Source: Microvirga subterranea (GTDB lineage Bacteria > Pseudomonadota > Alphaproteobacteria > Rhizobiales > Beijerinckiaceae). From it: DNA of 64,000 nt. Shown here one piece after another: positions 8,373-18,096 of this stretch. The stretch covers positions 248,001 through 312,000 of the forward strand of contig NZ_QQBB01000007.1 of assembly GCF_003350535.1 (NCBI RefSeq), in the 5' to 3' direction. Numbering within the stretch: the first letter of the stretch is position 1; the number at the start of each line of letters is the position of its first letter. Position numbers and translations under genes: made by a program. The notes beneath the pieces were generated by a model, which had not been told where the DNA came from, searched no databases, and saw nothing but the letters and a program-made list of their open reading frames with translations.

Positions 8373-8396
8373 GCCGCGGTCACGCCGCGGCCTTTT
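8373..8396. terminator. Bidirectional terminator between the purA operon and rpoH
   Basis: The stem GCCGCGG/CCGCGGC, with loop TCACG, is flanked by an A-run on the left and CTTTT on the right. It can serve both the + strand membrane-protein gene and the - strand rpoH gene. Confidence 0.8.
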
Positions 8397-8420
8397 GGGA
8401 GCGGTCCAGCCTTCCTGAGG

Positions 8421-9308
8421 CTAGACCGCTGCCTCGCTCGTGGTCTCGATCTGGGCCAGGTTCTTTCGCACCGCCTCCTGGATCTTCTCGAAGGCCCGCA
8501 CCTCGATCTGGCGGACGCGTTCTCGTGAGACGCCGAACTCCGTGGAGAGATCCTCCAGGGTGATCGGGTCGTCCGACAGGCGCCGGGCCTCGAAGATGCG
8601 CCGCTCGCGCGGGTTGAGGACCGAGAGGGCGCTCCTCAGGGCCTGAAGCCTGTTCTGGCCTTCCTCCTCCTCGACGAGCACCTGCTCCTGGCTCTGGCCC
8701 TGGTCGACGAGCCAGTCCTGCCACTCGCCTTCGCCTTCCTCGCGTAGCGGGGCGTTGAGGGACGCGTCGCCACCGAGGCGGCGGTTCATGTCGACCACAT
8801 CCTGCTCGTTCACGCCGAGCTGGGTGGCGATCTGCTTCACCTGATCCGGGTGCAGGTCGCCCTCCTCGAGAGCGGAGATGCGGCCCTTGGCCTTACGCAG
8901 GTTGAAGAACAGCTTCTTCTGGTTCGCGGTGGTGCCCATCTTCACGAGCGACCACGACCGCAGGATGTATTCTTGAATCGCGGCCTTGATCCACCACATG
9001 GCATATGTGGCGAGGCGAAAGCCCTTGTCGGGCTCGAAGCGTTTGACGGCCTGCATCAGGCCGACATTCCCTTCGGACACGACCTCGCCGATCGGCAGGC
9101 CGTAGCCGCGATAGCCCATGGCGATCTTGGCCACGAGCCGCAGATGGGATGTCACGAGCTTGTGGGCGGCTTCGCGGTCTCCATGCTCGCGCCATCTCTT
9201 GGCGAGCATGTACTCCTCATGCGGCTCAAGCATGGGGAAGCGACGGATTTCGTCGAGATAGCGCGAAAGGCCCCCTTCATTGGCAAGCACGGGTAGCGCT
9301 GCAGCCAT
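8421..9308 (-). CDS. rpoH: RNA polymerase sigma-32 (heat-shock) factor
   Basis: A 295-residue group-3 sigma-70 family factor. Region 1.2/2.1 begins LSRYLDEIRRFPMLEPHEEY. Region 2.4 includes RLATYAMWWIKAAIQEYILR, and the RpoH box QKKLFFNLRK follows. Region 4.2 has a helix-turn-helix (LEDLSTEFGVSRERVRQIEV). It directs polymerase to heat-shock promoters. The start MAAALPVLANEGG at 9308 follows AAAGGAGGAG. Alphaproteobacteria often carry several rpoH copies, and which one this is cannot be told. It lies downstream of rluD on the same strand, a common alphaproteobacterial pairing. Confidence 0.95.
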   Translation of the reverse strand: MAAALPVLANEGGLSRYLDEIRRFPMLEPHEEYMLAKRWREHGDREAAHKLVTSHLRLVAKIAMGYRGYGLPIGEVVSEGNVGLMQAVKRFEPDKGFRLATYAMWWIKAAIQEYILRSWSLVKMGTTANQKKLFFNLRKAKGRISALEEGDLHPDQVKQIATQLGVNEQDVVDMNRRLGGDASLNAPLREEGEGEWQDWLVDQGQSQEQVLVEEEEGQNRLQALRSALSVLNPRERRIFEARRLSDDPITLEDLSTEFGVSRERVRQIEVRAFEKIQEAVRKNLAQIETTSEAAV

Positions 9309-9495
9309 CGTCTTTTCTCCTCCTTTGGCTCCCTCGCACAGAGGCAAGCCTGAGGCGGCCCCCTCAGCTGGCTGGCCGCCCTTGCTAATATAAGCGGTCC
9401 AACCTTGTCAGAATAGAGGCTTCAGGCTTCAAGACGTGGTCAACGCATGAAGTCCGCAAGGGTGCCGGCAGGGCCGGGATTTGCGACGGATTGAC

Positions 9496-10488
9496 TCAGT
9501 CGCGAAGCGCTTCGAGGAGGGCCTCCATGTCGGGCGGCAAGGGGCTCTCGAAGCGCAGGAACTCGCTGGTCCGGGGATGTTCGAAGCCGAGCACGGCCGC
9601 ATGCAACGCCTGCCGTCCCAAGGCTTTCAGCGCCGCCTGCTGCGCTTCGGACAGCCGGTTCGCTTTCGTCTTGAACCCAGCTCCATAGGTCAGGTCGCCC
9701 AGGAGCGGATGACCGAGATGGGCCATGTGGACGCGGATCTGGTGGGTCCGACCCGTCTCCAGCTCGCAGCGGACGAGGCTGGCCACGGGCGCCCCCGGAG
9801 GCAGGGGCTCGATCACTTCATAGTGAGTGATCGCATAGCGGCCGCGCTCTTCCGGTACGACCGCGATCTTCTCCCGATTGTGGATGCTGCGGGCGAGTGC
9901 CGCCTCGATGGTGCCGCGCGGCCTGTCGGGCACGCCCCAGACGAGGGCTAGGTAAGCGCGTTCCAGGGGACCGCTCCGGCCATGGTCGGCGAACTGGGCA
10001 GCCAGTCCCTGATGTGCGCGGTCGTTCTTGGCGATGACCAGGAGGCCGGATGTGTCCTTGTCCAGGCGGTGGACGATCCCGGGCCGCTTCACGCCGCCGA
10101 TGCCGGAAAGGCTCTCGCCGCAATGGGCGATCAGCGCGTTGACCAGGGTGCCTGAGTCGTGACCGGCCGCCGGATGGACTACGAGGCCCGCGGGCTTGTC
10201 GATGACGATGAGATCGTCATCCTCGAAGACGATGTCGAGCGCCATCGCCTCTCCCTGCGGCTCGGCCGGCACCGGCGGCGGCACCACGAGAGCGATGCGG
10301 GCGCCGCCCGCCACCTTCCGGCTCGGGTCGAGCGCATGCGCGCCGTCGACCGTGACCTGACCGTCGCGGATCAGCGCCTGGAGCCGGCTGCGCGACAGGT
10401 CGCTCCAGAGCTGCGCCATCACGCGATCCAGCCGCTCCGGCGCCGCGCCGTCTTCCAAAGTCCATTCCCGCTGCGTCTCGTCGCTCAC
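9496..10488 (-). CDS. rluD: 23S rRNA pseudouridine synthase, RluD/RluA family
   Basis: A 330-residue protein with an N-terminal S4 RNA-binding domain (RLDRVMAQLWSDLSRSRLQA) and a catalytic domain with the key Asp in HRLDKDTSGLLVIAK. GRTHQIRVHMAHLGHPLLGD is also present. RluD modifies U1911/1915/1917 of helix 69 in 23S rRNA. The start is taken as GTG at 10488 (VSDETQREW) after GAGGATGCG; a TTG at 10551 would add 21 residues but crosses a hairpin. It is upstream of rpoH in the same direction with 187 bases between. Confidence 0.9.
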   Translation of the reverse strand: MSDETQREWTLEDGAAPERLDRVMAQLWSDLSRSRLQALIRDGQVTVDGAHALDPSRKVAGGARIALVVPPPVPAEPQGEAMALDIVFEDDDLIVIDKPAGLVVHPAAGHDSGTLVNALIAHCGESLSGIGGVKRPGIVHRLDKDTSGLLVIAKNDRAHQGLAAQFADHGRSGPLERAYLALVWGVPDRPRGTIEAALARSIHNREKIAVVPEERGRYAITHYEVIEPLPPGAPVASLVRCELETGRTHQIRVHMAHLGHPLLGDLTYGAGFKTKANRLSEAQQAALKALGRQALHAAVLGFEHPRTSEFLRFESPLPPDMEALLEALRD

Positions 10489-10509
10489 CGCATCCTCGTT
10501 CGTGCAAAA

Positions 10510-10533
10510 CCTTTCGCTTTTTTCAGCGAAAGG
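10510..10533. other. 9-bp hairpin in front of rluD
   Basis: CCTTTCGCT and AGCGAAAGG form a perfect stem around TTTTTC. On the - strand it lies about 22 bases before the chosen GTG of rluD, so it would be in the mRNA leader or mark a promoter/regulator site. Confidence 0.4.
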
Positions 10534-10583
10534 ACTTGAAGGGTTCTGCAAGGCTCGTTATACGACCCACCTCAACCGCGCTA

Positions 10584-10659
10584 GCTCCCTTCGTCTAGCG
10601 GTCTAGGACGTCGCCCTCTCACGGCGAAAACAGGGGTTCGAGTCCCCTAGGGAGCGCCA
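10584..10659 (+). tRNA. tRNA-Glu (anticodon CTC), CCA encoded
   Basis: A complete cloverleaf. The acceptor stem is GCTCCCT/AGGGAGC. The D-arm is GTC...GAC. The anticodon stem TCGCC/GGCGA has loop CTCTCAC, giving CTC. The T-arm AGGGG/CCCCT has TTCGAGT, and discriminator G and CCA close the gene. It reads GAG codons, which are heavily used in this GC-rich genome. Confidence 0.97.
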
Positions 10660-10828
10660 CTCTTCTGAGTGGATCGCCTGGAGCGCGCGGTCACTCACCC
10701 AAGATTTAGAGCATGTGCGCAGGTTCAAGGCCTGCCGTTCGCGCCGTCGCTTTTGCGTGCGAATGACGGGTGCGGCATCCCATGGCCTGGCATGCCCGAG
10801 CCCTGTCGCGAGAGACTGTCGGTGCCCG

Positions 10829-12421
<1,593 letters not shown>

Positions 12422-12751
12422 GAATGTCGCTCCGCTGCTGGAATGGGAAATCGCCGGAGAGGCAACGAGGGGCGAATTCCGCAGCCTCCCATCGGTTCCC
12501 TGAGGCTCCCGCCACCTCGGCTCGGCGCCCTGAAGCGAGGACGGAACACCGCGAAGTCCACCATCCTCCGACAGCGGTAACCTTGATGGGAGTTCCCGGA
12601 TGGAAACAAGCACAGGCCCAGCTTGCACGGAACCCGCAGGAACCTATAAAAACTAAGGTCTCGCTTTGCCTTGGGTCGACCGAGCGGGCTAAGGAGCTTG
12701 CATCGTGAACCCGGGCCATCACCCGCCGTCAGCAAACATCGAAGGCCATCA
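12422..12751. other. Divergent intergenic region, alpha-glucosidase / chemosensory operon
   Basis: 330 bases with no credible gene. They must hold the promoters of both the - strand glucosidase and the + strand chemosensory operon. The only AT-rich part is around 12640-12660 (CCTATAAAAACTAAGG); no clear -35/-10 pair can be assigned. Confidence 0.4.
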
Positions 12752-14698
12752 ATGGCACTGGTCAAGACGTCCGAACTTTCCGGCAAGGGCAAACCGCGTC
12801 CTGTGAACGGCGAGAATCCCGCTCCCGCACCGGCCCAACCCCCTCAAAAGGGTGCAGGAGGGCAGCGCCGGGCCCTTGAGCGCGTCAGAGCCCGTCAGCA
12901 GAAGGCGGCGGAGCGGATCGGCGCCGCCACGGAGGAACTGGCGAGCGGGGTCACGGAAGCTTCATCGGCGGCCGAGGAATTGCGGCGCTCCATGGAGCAG
13001 ATCGCGAGCGGGGCGGAGGAAGCCGCAGGCGCCTCCCAGCAGTCGCTGTCGGCGATCGTGAGCCTAGCGGCTGCATTTTCCGATGCCCGCCGACACGCCG
13101 AGGCTTCCAACACGAGGATGGCGGCGCTTCAGACCCTTCTGATCGAGACGGGCGCTCAGATCGATACGTCCGTCGCGGCGGTCGAGGCCAATGCAATGCG
13201 TCAGCAGAGCATGGTCGAGATCATCTCCCATCTCGAGGAACAGGCGGCCGACATCGGCGAGATCACCCGCACGGTCGGCGACATCTCCGATCAAACCAAC
13301 CTTCTGGCGCTCAATGCGGCGATCGAGGCGGCCCGGGCCGGAGACAACGGCCGGGGCTTCGCCGTAGTGGCCGACGAGGTGCGGGCCCTGGCCGGCACGT
13401 CGGAGAAAAGCGCGCAGGACATCCAGACCCTGACCGAGGGCATCGTCAGCGAGGTTCGCTCCGTGGCCGATCGGGTGAGGGGGACGTCGGAGGCTGCGTC
13501 CGGCCAGGCCCAGGTCGGTCGCGCCGTGGCGGCTTCGTTGGACAAGATCCGCGCCGATGTGGCGCAGCTGGCCGAGGGAAGCCAACTGATCCTCGTCGCC
13601 TCCGTGGAGGCCGACGCGGCCATTCGCGAGGCGCAGCGCGGCGCGGAGCAGGTTGCCAGCGCGGCCGAGGAGCAGGCGGCCGCCGCGGCCGAGGCCCAGC
13701 GGGCCGTCCAGCAGCAGAGCGTCGCTCTAGACCAGAGCCAGCAGAGCGCGCAGTCCCTCGCCACCCTGGCGGATGATCTCCAGGCCGGCGCGTCAGGGGC
13801 TTCCGGCGCCGAGCAGGTCGGCTCCGCTGCCGAAGAGCTCTCCGCTGCCATTCAGGAGATCTCCGGCGCCGCCGGCGAGATCATGACTGCCGTCGATCAG
13901 ATCAGCCGGGGAGCGCAGATGCAGGCTGCGGCCACCCAGCAGGCCAATGCGGCCATGGAGCAGATCGAGCGGGCGACGGGCTCCTCGCGGGATGTGGCGG
14001 GCGCATCGGTCAAGCGCATCGATGCCTTGGCGACGGACCTTCAGGAGAACCGGGCCGCCATGCTGCGCCTGGCTACAGGTGTCGAGGGCTCCCTGCGGGA
14101 GACCCGGGCCGTCATCGGGCTGATGGAAGGACTGGATCAGTCCGGCCGCCGCATCGAGAAGATTGTCGACGGCATCGCCCTCGTGGCCGTCCAGACCAAC
14201 ATGCTGGCGGTGAGCGGCTCCATCGAGGCCGCCCGCACCGGCGAGGCGGGACGCGGCTTCGCCATCGTGTCGGGCGACATCCGCAATCTCGCGCGGGATG
14301 CGTCGGACAACGCCGACCGCATCAAGGATGTGGTTCGCCTGATCCGCGACCAGATTGCCGTCGTGCGGCGCGACCTAGAGCAGAGCACCGCCGTTGCCGA
14401 AGCAGAGGTTGCGAAGAACACCCTGACGGCCGAGCGGCTCGGCGCGGTGGAGGCCGACGTCGACGAGATCCGGCACGGCAGCGCCGCCATCCTGTCGGGA
14501 TCGGACACGATCCTGTCGGCGGTCCGTGAGGTCCGGCTGGGCACGCAGCAGATCGCGGCCGTGGCGGAACAGGCCGGGAGCGCTGCCGCCCAGGCTGCGG
14601 CGGCGGCCCGGCAGCAGGCGCGAGGGGCGGAGGATCTGGCGGCCGCCATCGAGGAGATCGCCTCCCTGGCGGATGAACTCCAGTTCGCGGAGTCGTGA
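12752..14698 (+). CDS. Soluble chemoreceptor-like protein with two signalling tips
   Basis: A 648-residue, almost wholly helical, Ala/Glu/Gln-rich coiled coil with no membrane segment and no recognisable ligand domain. A full methyl-accepting signalling tip lies near residues 175-215 ([18 protein letters not shown], then [16 protein letters not shown]). A second, diverged tip lies near 470-520 ([34 protein letters not shown]). Such tips bind CheA and CheW. The ATG at 12752 follows GAAGGCCATCA. The stop is 4 bases before the CheW gene, so it is the first gene of the operon. Two tips in one chain is unusual; it may be a dedicated cytoplasmic scaffold rather than a sensor. Confidence 0.85.
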   Translation: MALVKTSELSGKGKPRPVNGENPAPAPAQPPQKGAGGQRRALERVRARQQKAAERIGAATEELASGVTEASSAAEELRRSMEQIASGAEEAAGASQQSLSAIVSLAAAFSDARRHAEASNTRMAALQTLLIETGAQIDTSVAAVEANAMRQQSMVEIISHLEEQAADIGEITRTVGDISDQTNLLALNAAIEAARAGDNGRGFAVVADEVRALAGTSEKSAQDIQTLTEGIVSEVRSVADRVRGTSEAASGQAQVGRAVAASLDKIRADVAQLAEGSQLILVASVEADAAIREAQRGAEQVASAAEEQAAAAAEAQRAVQQQSVALDQSQQSAQSLATLADDLQAGASGASGAEQVGSAAEELSAAIQEISGAAGEIMTAVDQISRGAQMQAAATQQANAAMEQIERATGSSRDVAGASVKRIDALATDLQENRAAMLRLATGVEGSLRETRAVIGLMEGLDQSGRRIEKIVDGIALVAVQTNMLAVSGSIEAARTGEAGRGFAIVSGDIRNLARDASDNADRIKDVVRLIRDQIAVVRRDLEQSTAVAEAEVAKNTLTAERLGAVEADVDEIRHGSAAILSGSDTILSAVREVRLGTQQIAAVAEQAGSAAAQAAAAARQQARGAEDLAAAIEEIASLADELQFAES

Positions 14699-14702
14699 CA
14701 CC

Positions 14703-16139
14703 ATGGCCGAAGCGGCCTTCTCTGCCGTCGCGCAATCGTTCCTGACCGTGCAGGTGGGGGGCGAGCGCTTCGCCATTCCCGCATCGGACGTCGCCGAGGT
14801 GATCCGCCCTCCCGCCGTGACCCGCGTGCCGCTGGGGCCCGCGAGCCTCGTCGGGGTCGCGAACCTGCGGGGCGCCGTGATGCCGGTGGTGTCGCTGCAC
14901 AGCCTGCTCGGCGTCGAGAAGAAACCCTCCGCCAATGCCCGCGTCGTGGTGGTCGACCGGGGCGCTCCGGTCGGTCTCATGATCGATGGCGTTGCGTCGT
15001 TGGACACGTCCGGCGACGGCGATGCGCCTGCCCGGATGATCGACCTCGATGCGCTTCTCCTGCGCGACTTCGGCCGCTTCGCCCGCCGGTCCAGGCACGG
15101 ACAGGATGCTTCCGCCAATGCGTTTCGGGAGCAGTCCGATGCGGCCCGCGACGAAACGGCTCTCGTGTGCTTCGTCGTAGGCAATCAGGACTTTGCGCTG
15201 CCCTTGGCATCGGTCCACGAGGTCGTGGCGATTCCCTCCGGCATCACGGCACTCCCGCAGGCCGACGCCGTGACGCTCGGCGTCATGGCGCTCCGCGGGC
15301 ACCTGCTGCCGCTCCTGTCGCTCCGCGCGCTCCTGGCACTGCACGCCGGCGGACGGACCGGGAGCAGGGCGCGCGTCGTGGTGGTGCGCATCGGCGCCGG
15401 GCTGGTGGGTCTTGCGGTCGACGGCATGAAGGAGATCCTCCGCGTTCCGTCGGACGACATCGATCCCGTTCCGGCGATCCTGACCCGGGGCAGCGCGGAG
15501 GCCCAGATCCAAGGAATTTGCCGCCTCGAGGGCGGAAAGCGGCTGGTGTCGATCTTGTCCACAGAGCATCTGGTTCGCGACCAGGCCCTGACGGAGCAGA
15601 TCCTGTCGCGAGCGGAGAATGACCACGCCATGGGCACGAGCAGCGATCCGTCGGAAGCCGACGAGCAGTTCATCGTCTTTCGGCTGGGCGGGGAGGAATA
15701 CGGCCTCCCGGTCGCATCCGTCGATGAGGTGGTGCGCATGCCGGAGACCCTCGCACGATTGCCGAAGGCCCCGGATTTCATCGAAGGGGTCATGAACCTG
15801 CGCGGGCGCGTCCTTCCAGTGATCGATCAGCGGAGACGCTTCCGGTTCGAGGAGCGGGGAGAGCGGCGGCGCGAGCGCGTCGTCGTCGTCAGGATCGAAC
15901 ACATGCTGGCTGGGTTCGTCGTCGACGGCGTATCGGAGGTGCTCAGGATCCCCCAAAGCCTGCTGCGCCCGACCCCCGATCTGGCCGGCGGCGGCGCCCA
16001 GGCCATCGACCGCGTCGCCAACATCGAGATCGAGGGACGGATGATCCTGCTGCTCAATCCGCGCGAGCTGCTGGACCGAGCCGAGAAGGATCTTCTGGCG
16101 GCGATGGACGGCGACAACCCGGAGCGGCCCGCTTCGTGA
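14703..16139 (+). CDS. Triple-domain CheW adaptor
   Basis: 478 residues carrying three CheW-like domains: about 10-130 (FLTVQVGGERFAIPASDVAE, GVANLRGAVMPV), about 155-305 (CFVVGNQDFALPLASVHEVV, GVMALRGHLLPL) and about 315-460 (FIVFRLGGEEYGLPVASVDE, GVMNLRGRVLPV). CheW couples receptors to the CheA kinase; three linked copies could cross-link arrays. The middle domain has lost the Asn of NLRG (ALRG). It is overlapped by cheB through GTGA. Confidence 0.9.
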   Translation: MAEAAFSAVAQSFLTVQVGGERFAIPASDVAEVIRPPAVTRVPLGPASLVGVANLRGAVMPVVSLHSLLGVEKKPSANARVVVVDRGAPVGLMIDGVASLDTSGDGDAPARMIDLDALLLRDFGRFARRSRHGQDASANAFREQSDAARDETALVCFVVGNQDFALPLASVHEVVAIPSGITALPQADAVTLGVMALRGHLLPLLSLRALLALHAGGRTGSRARVVVVRIGAGLVGLAVDGMKEILRVPSDDIDPVPAILTRGSAEAQIQGICRLEGGKRLVSILSTEHLVRDQALTEQILSRAENDHAMGTSSDPSEADEQFIVFRLGGEEYGLPVASVDEVVRMPETLARLPKAPDFIEGVMNLRGRVLPVIDQRRRFRFEERGERRRERVVVVRIEHMLAGFVVDGVSEVLRIPQSLLRPTPDLAGGGAQAIDRVANIEIEGRMILLLNPRELLDRAEKDLLAAMDGDNPERPAS

Positions 16140-17236
16140 TCCGGCTGCTCATCGTCGATGACTCACCCCTGATGCGCCGTCTCCTCGGCAACGTCTTCGC
16201 CGCCGAGGGCGACTTCGAGATCGCATTCGCCCGCAATGGCGCCGAAGCCCTGGAGCGTCTGCGGGACTTCGAGCCGGACGTGATCACGCTCGACGTCCAC
16301 ATGCCGGAGATGGACGGCATCGCGTGCCTCGACCGGATCATGCTCGAACGCCCATGCCCGGTCGTGATGGTCTCATCCCTGACGGAGGCGGATGCGAGCG
16401 TCACTCTCGAGGCTTTCGCTCTGGGAGCCATCGACTTCATCACCAAGCCCGAGCGCGCGATCTCCCTGGAAATCGAGACGCTGGCGCCAAAGCTCGTGGA
16501 AAAGGTTCGGGCCGCATCCCGAGCCCGCCTTCCCGGAAGCCTGCGGCTGGCCGAGCGGGTTCGGCTGCGCAGTGGGCTCGGAGGATCCGATGCCGTCAGG
16601 GTGCCTCGGCGGCGCGCTCCTGCCCCGCCGAGGAAGCGGACCGTCAAGGCGGGGTCGACCTCTGGCCTGGTTCTCGTCGGCACGTCCACCGGGGGGCCGC
16701 CGGCCCTGGATGCGCTCCTCTCGCGGCTGCCGGTAGGCTTCCCCTGGCCCGTCGTGGTGGCCCAGCATATGCCGGGCTCGTTCACCGGCCCCCTTGCCCG
16801 GAGGCTTGACAAGCTCTGCGCCCTCTCCGTCACGGAGGTCGCGAGCCCGATGCCCCTGACGGCCGGTACGGTCTATATCGGAAAGGGCGATGCCGACGTG
16901 ATCGTCGGCCTGCGTTCTACAGGTCCCGTCGTGATGGCGGCTCCCTCGCTGCCGGAGTACCGCTGGCATCCGAGCGTGGATCGCCTGGTGGAGAGCGCCA
17001 TGGGGCATTTCGCGCCCGAAAGGCTGATCGGCGTGCTGATGACCGGGATGGGCACCGATGGGGCCGAGGCCATGTCGCGGCTGCGCAGCCAGGGCGGCCG
17101 GACCATCGCGGAATCGGAAGAGACCGCGGTCGTCTGGGGCATGCCGGGCGATCTCGTCCGGCGTGGGGGTGCGGAGATCGTCGCGCCCCTGGAGCAGATC
17201 GCCGATCGGGTCTTGGACATGGTGGAGCGCTCATGA
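16136..17236 (+). CDS. cheB: Chemotaxis response regulator protein-glutamate methylesterase
   Basis: 366 residues. An N-terminal receiver domain with DD at 8-9 and phospho-acceptor D53 (VITLDVHMPEMDG) is joined by a basic linker to a C-terminal methylesterase. The catalytic Ser (VGTSTGGPPAL), His (QHMPGSF) and Asp (MGTDGAEAM) are all present. CheB removes receptor methyl groups after phosphorylation by CheA. The start is GTG overlapping the TGA of the CheW gene; the end overlaps cheR by ATGA. Confidence 0.95.
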   Translation: MIRLLIVDDSPLMRRLLGNVFAAEGDFEIAFARNGAEALERLRDFEPDVITLDVHMPEMDGIACLDRIMLERPCPVVMVSSLTEADASVTLEAFALGAIDFITKPERAISLEIETLAPKLVEKVRAASRARLPGSLRLAERVRLRSGLGGSDAVRVPRRRAPAPPRKRTVKAGSTSGLVLVGTSTGGPPALDALLSRLPVGFPWPVVVAQHMPGSFTGPLARRLDKLCALSVTEVASPMPLTAGTVYIGKGDADVIVGLRSTGPVVMAAPSLPEYRWHPSVDRLVESAMGHFAPERLIGVLMTGMGTDGAEAMSRLRSQGGRTIAESEETAVVWGMPGDLVRRGGAEIVAPLEQIADRVLDMVERS

Positions 17237-18096
17237 GCAGGCTCCCGGCCGCTTCCGGAAAAGCGTCGGTTCTCACGGCGGACGAGATCCGTCGTCTGTG
17301 CGAATTCCTCTATCGCCGCACAGGAATGATTTTCGGCGAGAGCAAGCGCTATTACATCGAGAGGCGCGTCGCCGACCGAATGGCCTCTTCCGGGTTCCGA
17401 TCCTTTCCGGCCTACTTCTCCCACGTCGAGGCCGACGAGGGGGAGGTAGAGCTTCTGATCAACATCTTCACGGTGAACGAAACCTACTTCTACCGCGAGG
17501 AGCATCAGCTCCGCTGCCTCGGCCGATCGCTGCTGCCGGACATCGTGCGGCATCGACAGCCCGGAGATCTCGTCCGGATCTGGTCGGTGCCTTGCTCGAC
17601 GGGAGAGGAGCCTTATTCGATCGCGATCTGGCTGCTCGAGAACTGGCCGATGGTCGACGCCTACCACATCGAGATCGTCGGGTCCGACATCGATACGCGA
17701 GCCCTCATGGAGGCCGAGGCCGGCGATTACGGCGAGCGCGCGCTCTCCCGCCTGCCGCCCGACGTGATCGAGCACTACTTCGAACCGTCCCATGACGGGC
17801 ATCGCAGGCTGATCCAGGATCTGCGGGAATCGGTGAAGTTCACCGCAACCAATCTGGTGGACGCGGCATCGGTGGCGGAGCAGGGCCGCTTCGACATCGT
17901 CTTCTGCCGCAATGTCCTGATCTATTTCGACGACGCCTCCCGGCTTCTGGCCGCGAACAACCTCTACGACGCCATTAATCCCGGCGGCTATCTCTGCCTC
18001 GGTCACACCGAGTCGATGACCCGCATTTCCAAGAGGTTCACACTTCGCCGCTTCGAGGATGCGATCGTCTATCAGCGCCCGGAGGAGGGACCGTGA
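17233..18096 (+). CDS. cheR: Chemotaxis protein methyltransferase CheR
   Basis: 287 residues. An N-terminal helical domain (EIRRLCEFLYRRTGMIFGES) precedes a SAM-binding Rossmann domain with SVPCSTGEEPYSIAI and the FCRNVLIYFD motif. CheR methylates receptor glutamates. The final GYLCLGHTES motif is typical. There is no C-terminal pentapeptide-binding or TPR extension. It is translationally coupled to both neighbours. Confidence 0.95.
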   Translation: MSRLPAASGKASVLTADEIRRLCEFLYRRTGMIFGESKRYYIERRVADRMASSGFRSFPAYFSHVEADEGEVELLINIFTVNETYFYREEHQLRCLGRSLLPDIVRHRQPGDLVRIWSVPCSTGEEPYSIAIWLLENWPMVDAYHIEIVGSDIDTRALMEAEAGDYGERALSRLPPDVIEHYFEPSHDGHRRLIQDLRESVKFTATNLVDAASVAEQGRFDIVFCRNVLIYFDDASRLLAANNLYDAINPGGYLCLGHTESMTRISKRFTLRRFEDAIVYQRPEEGP

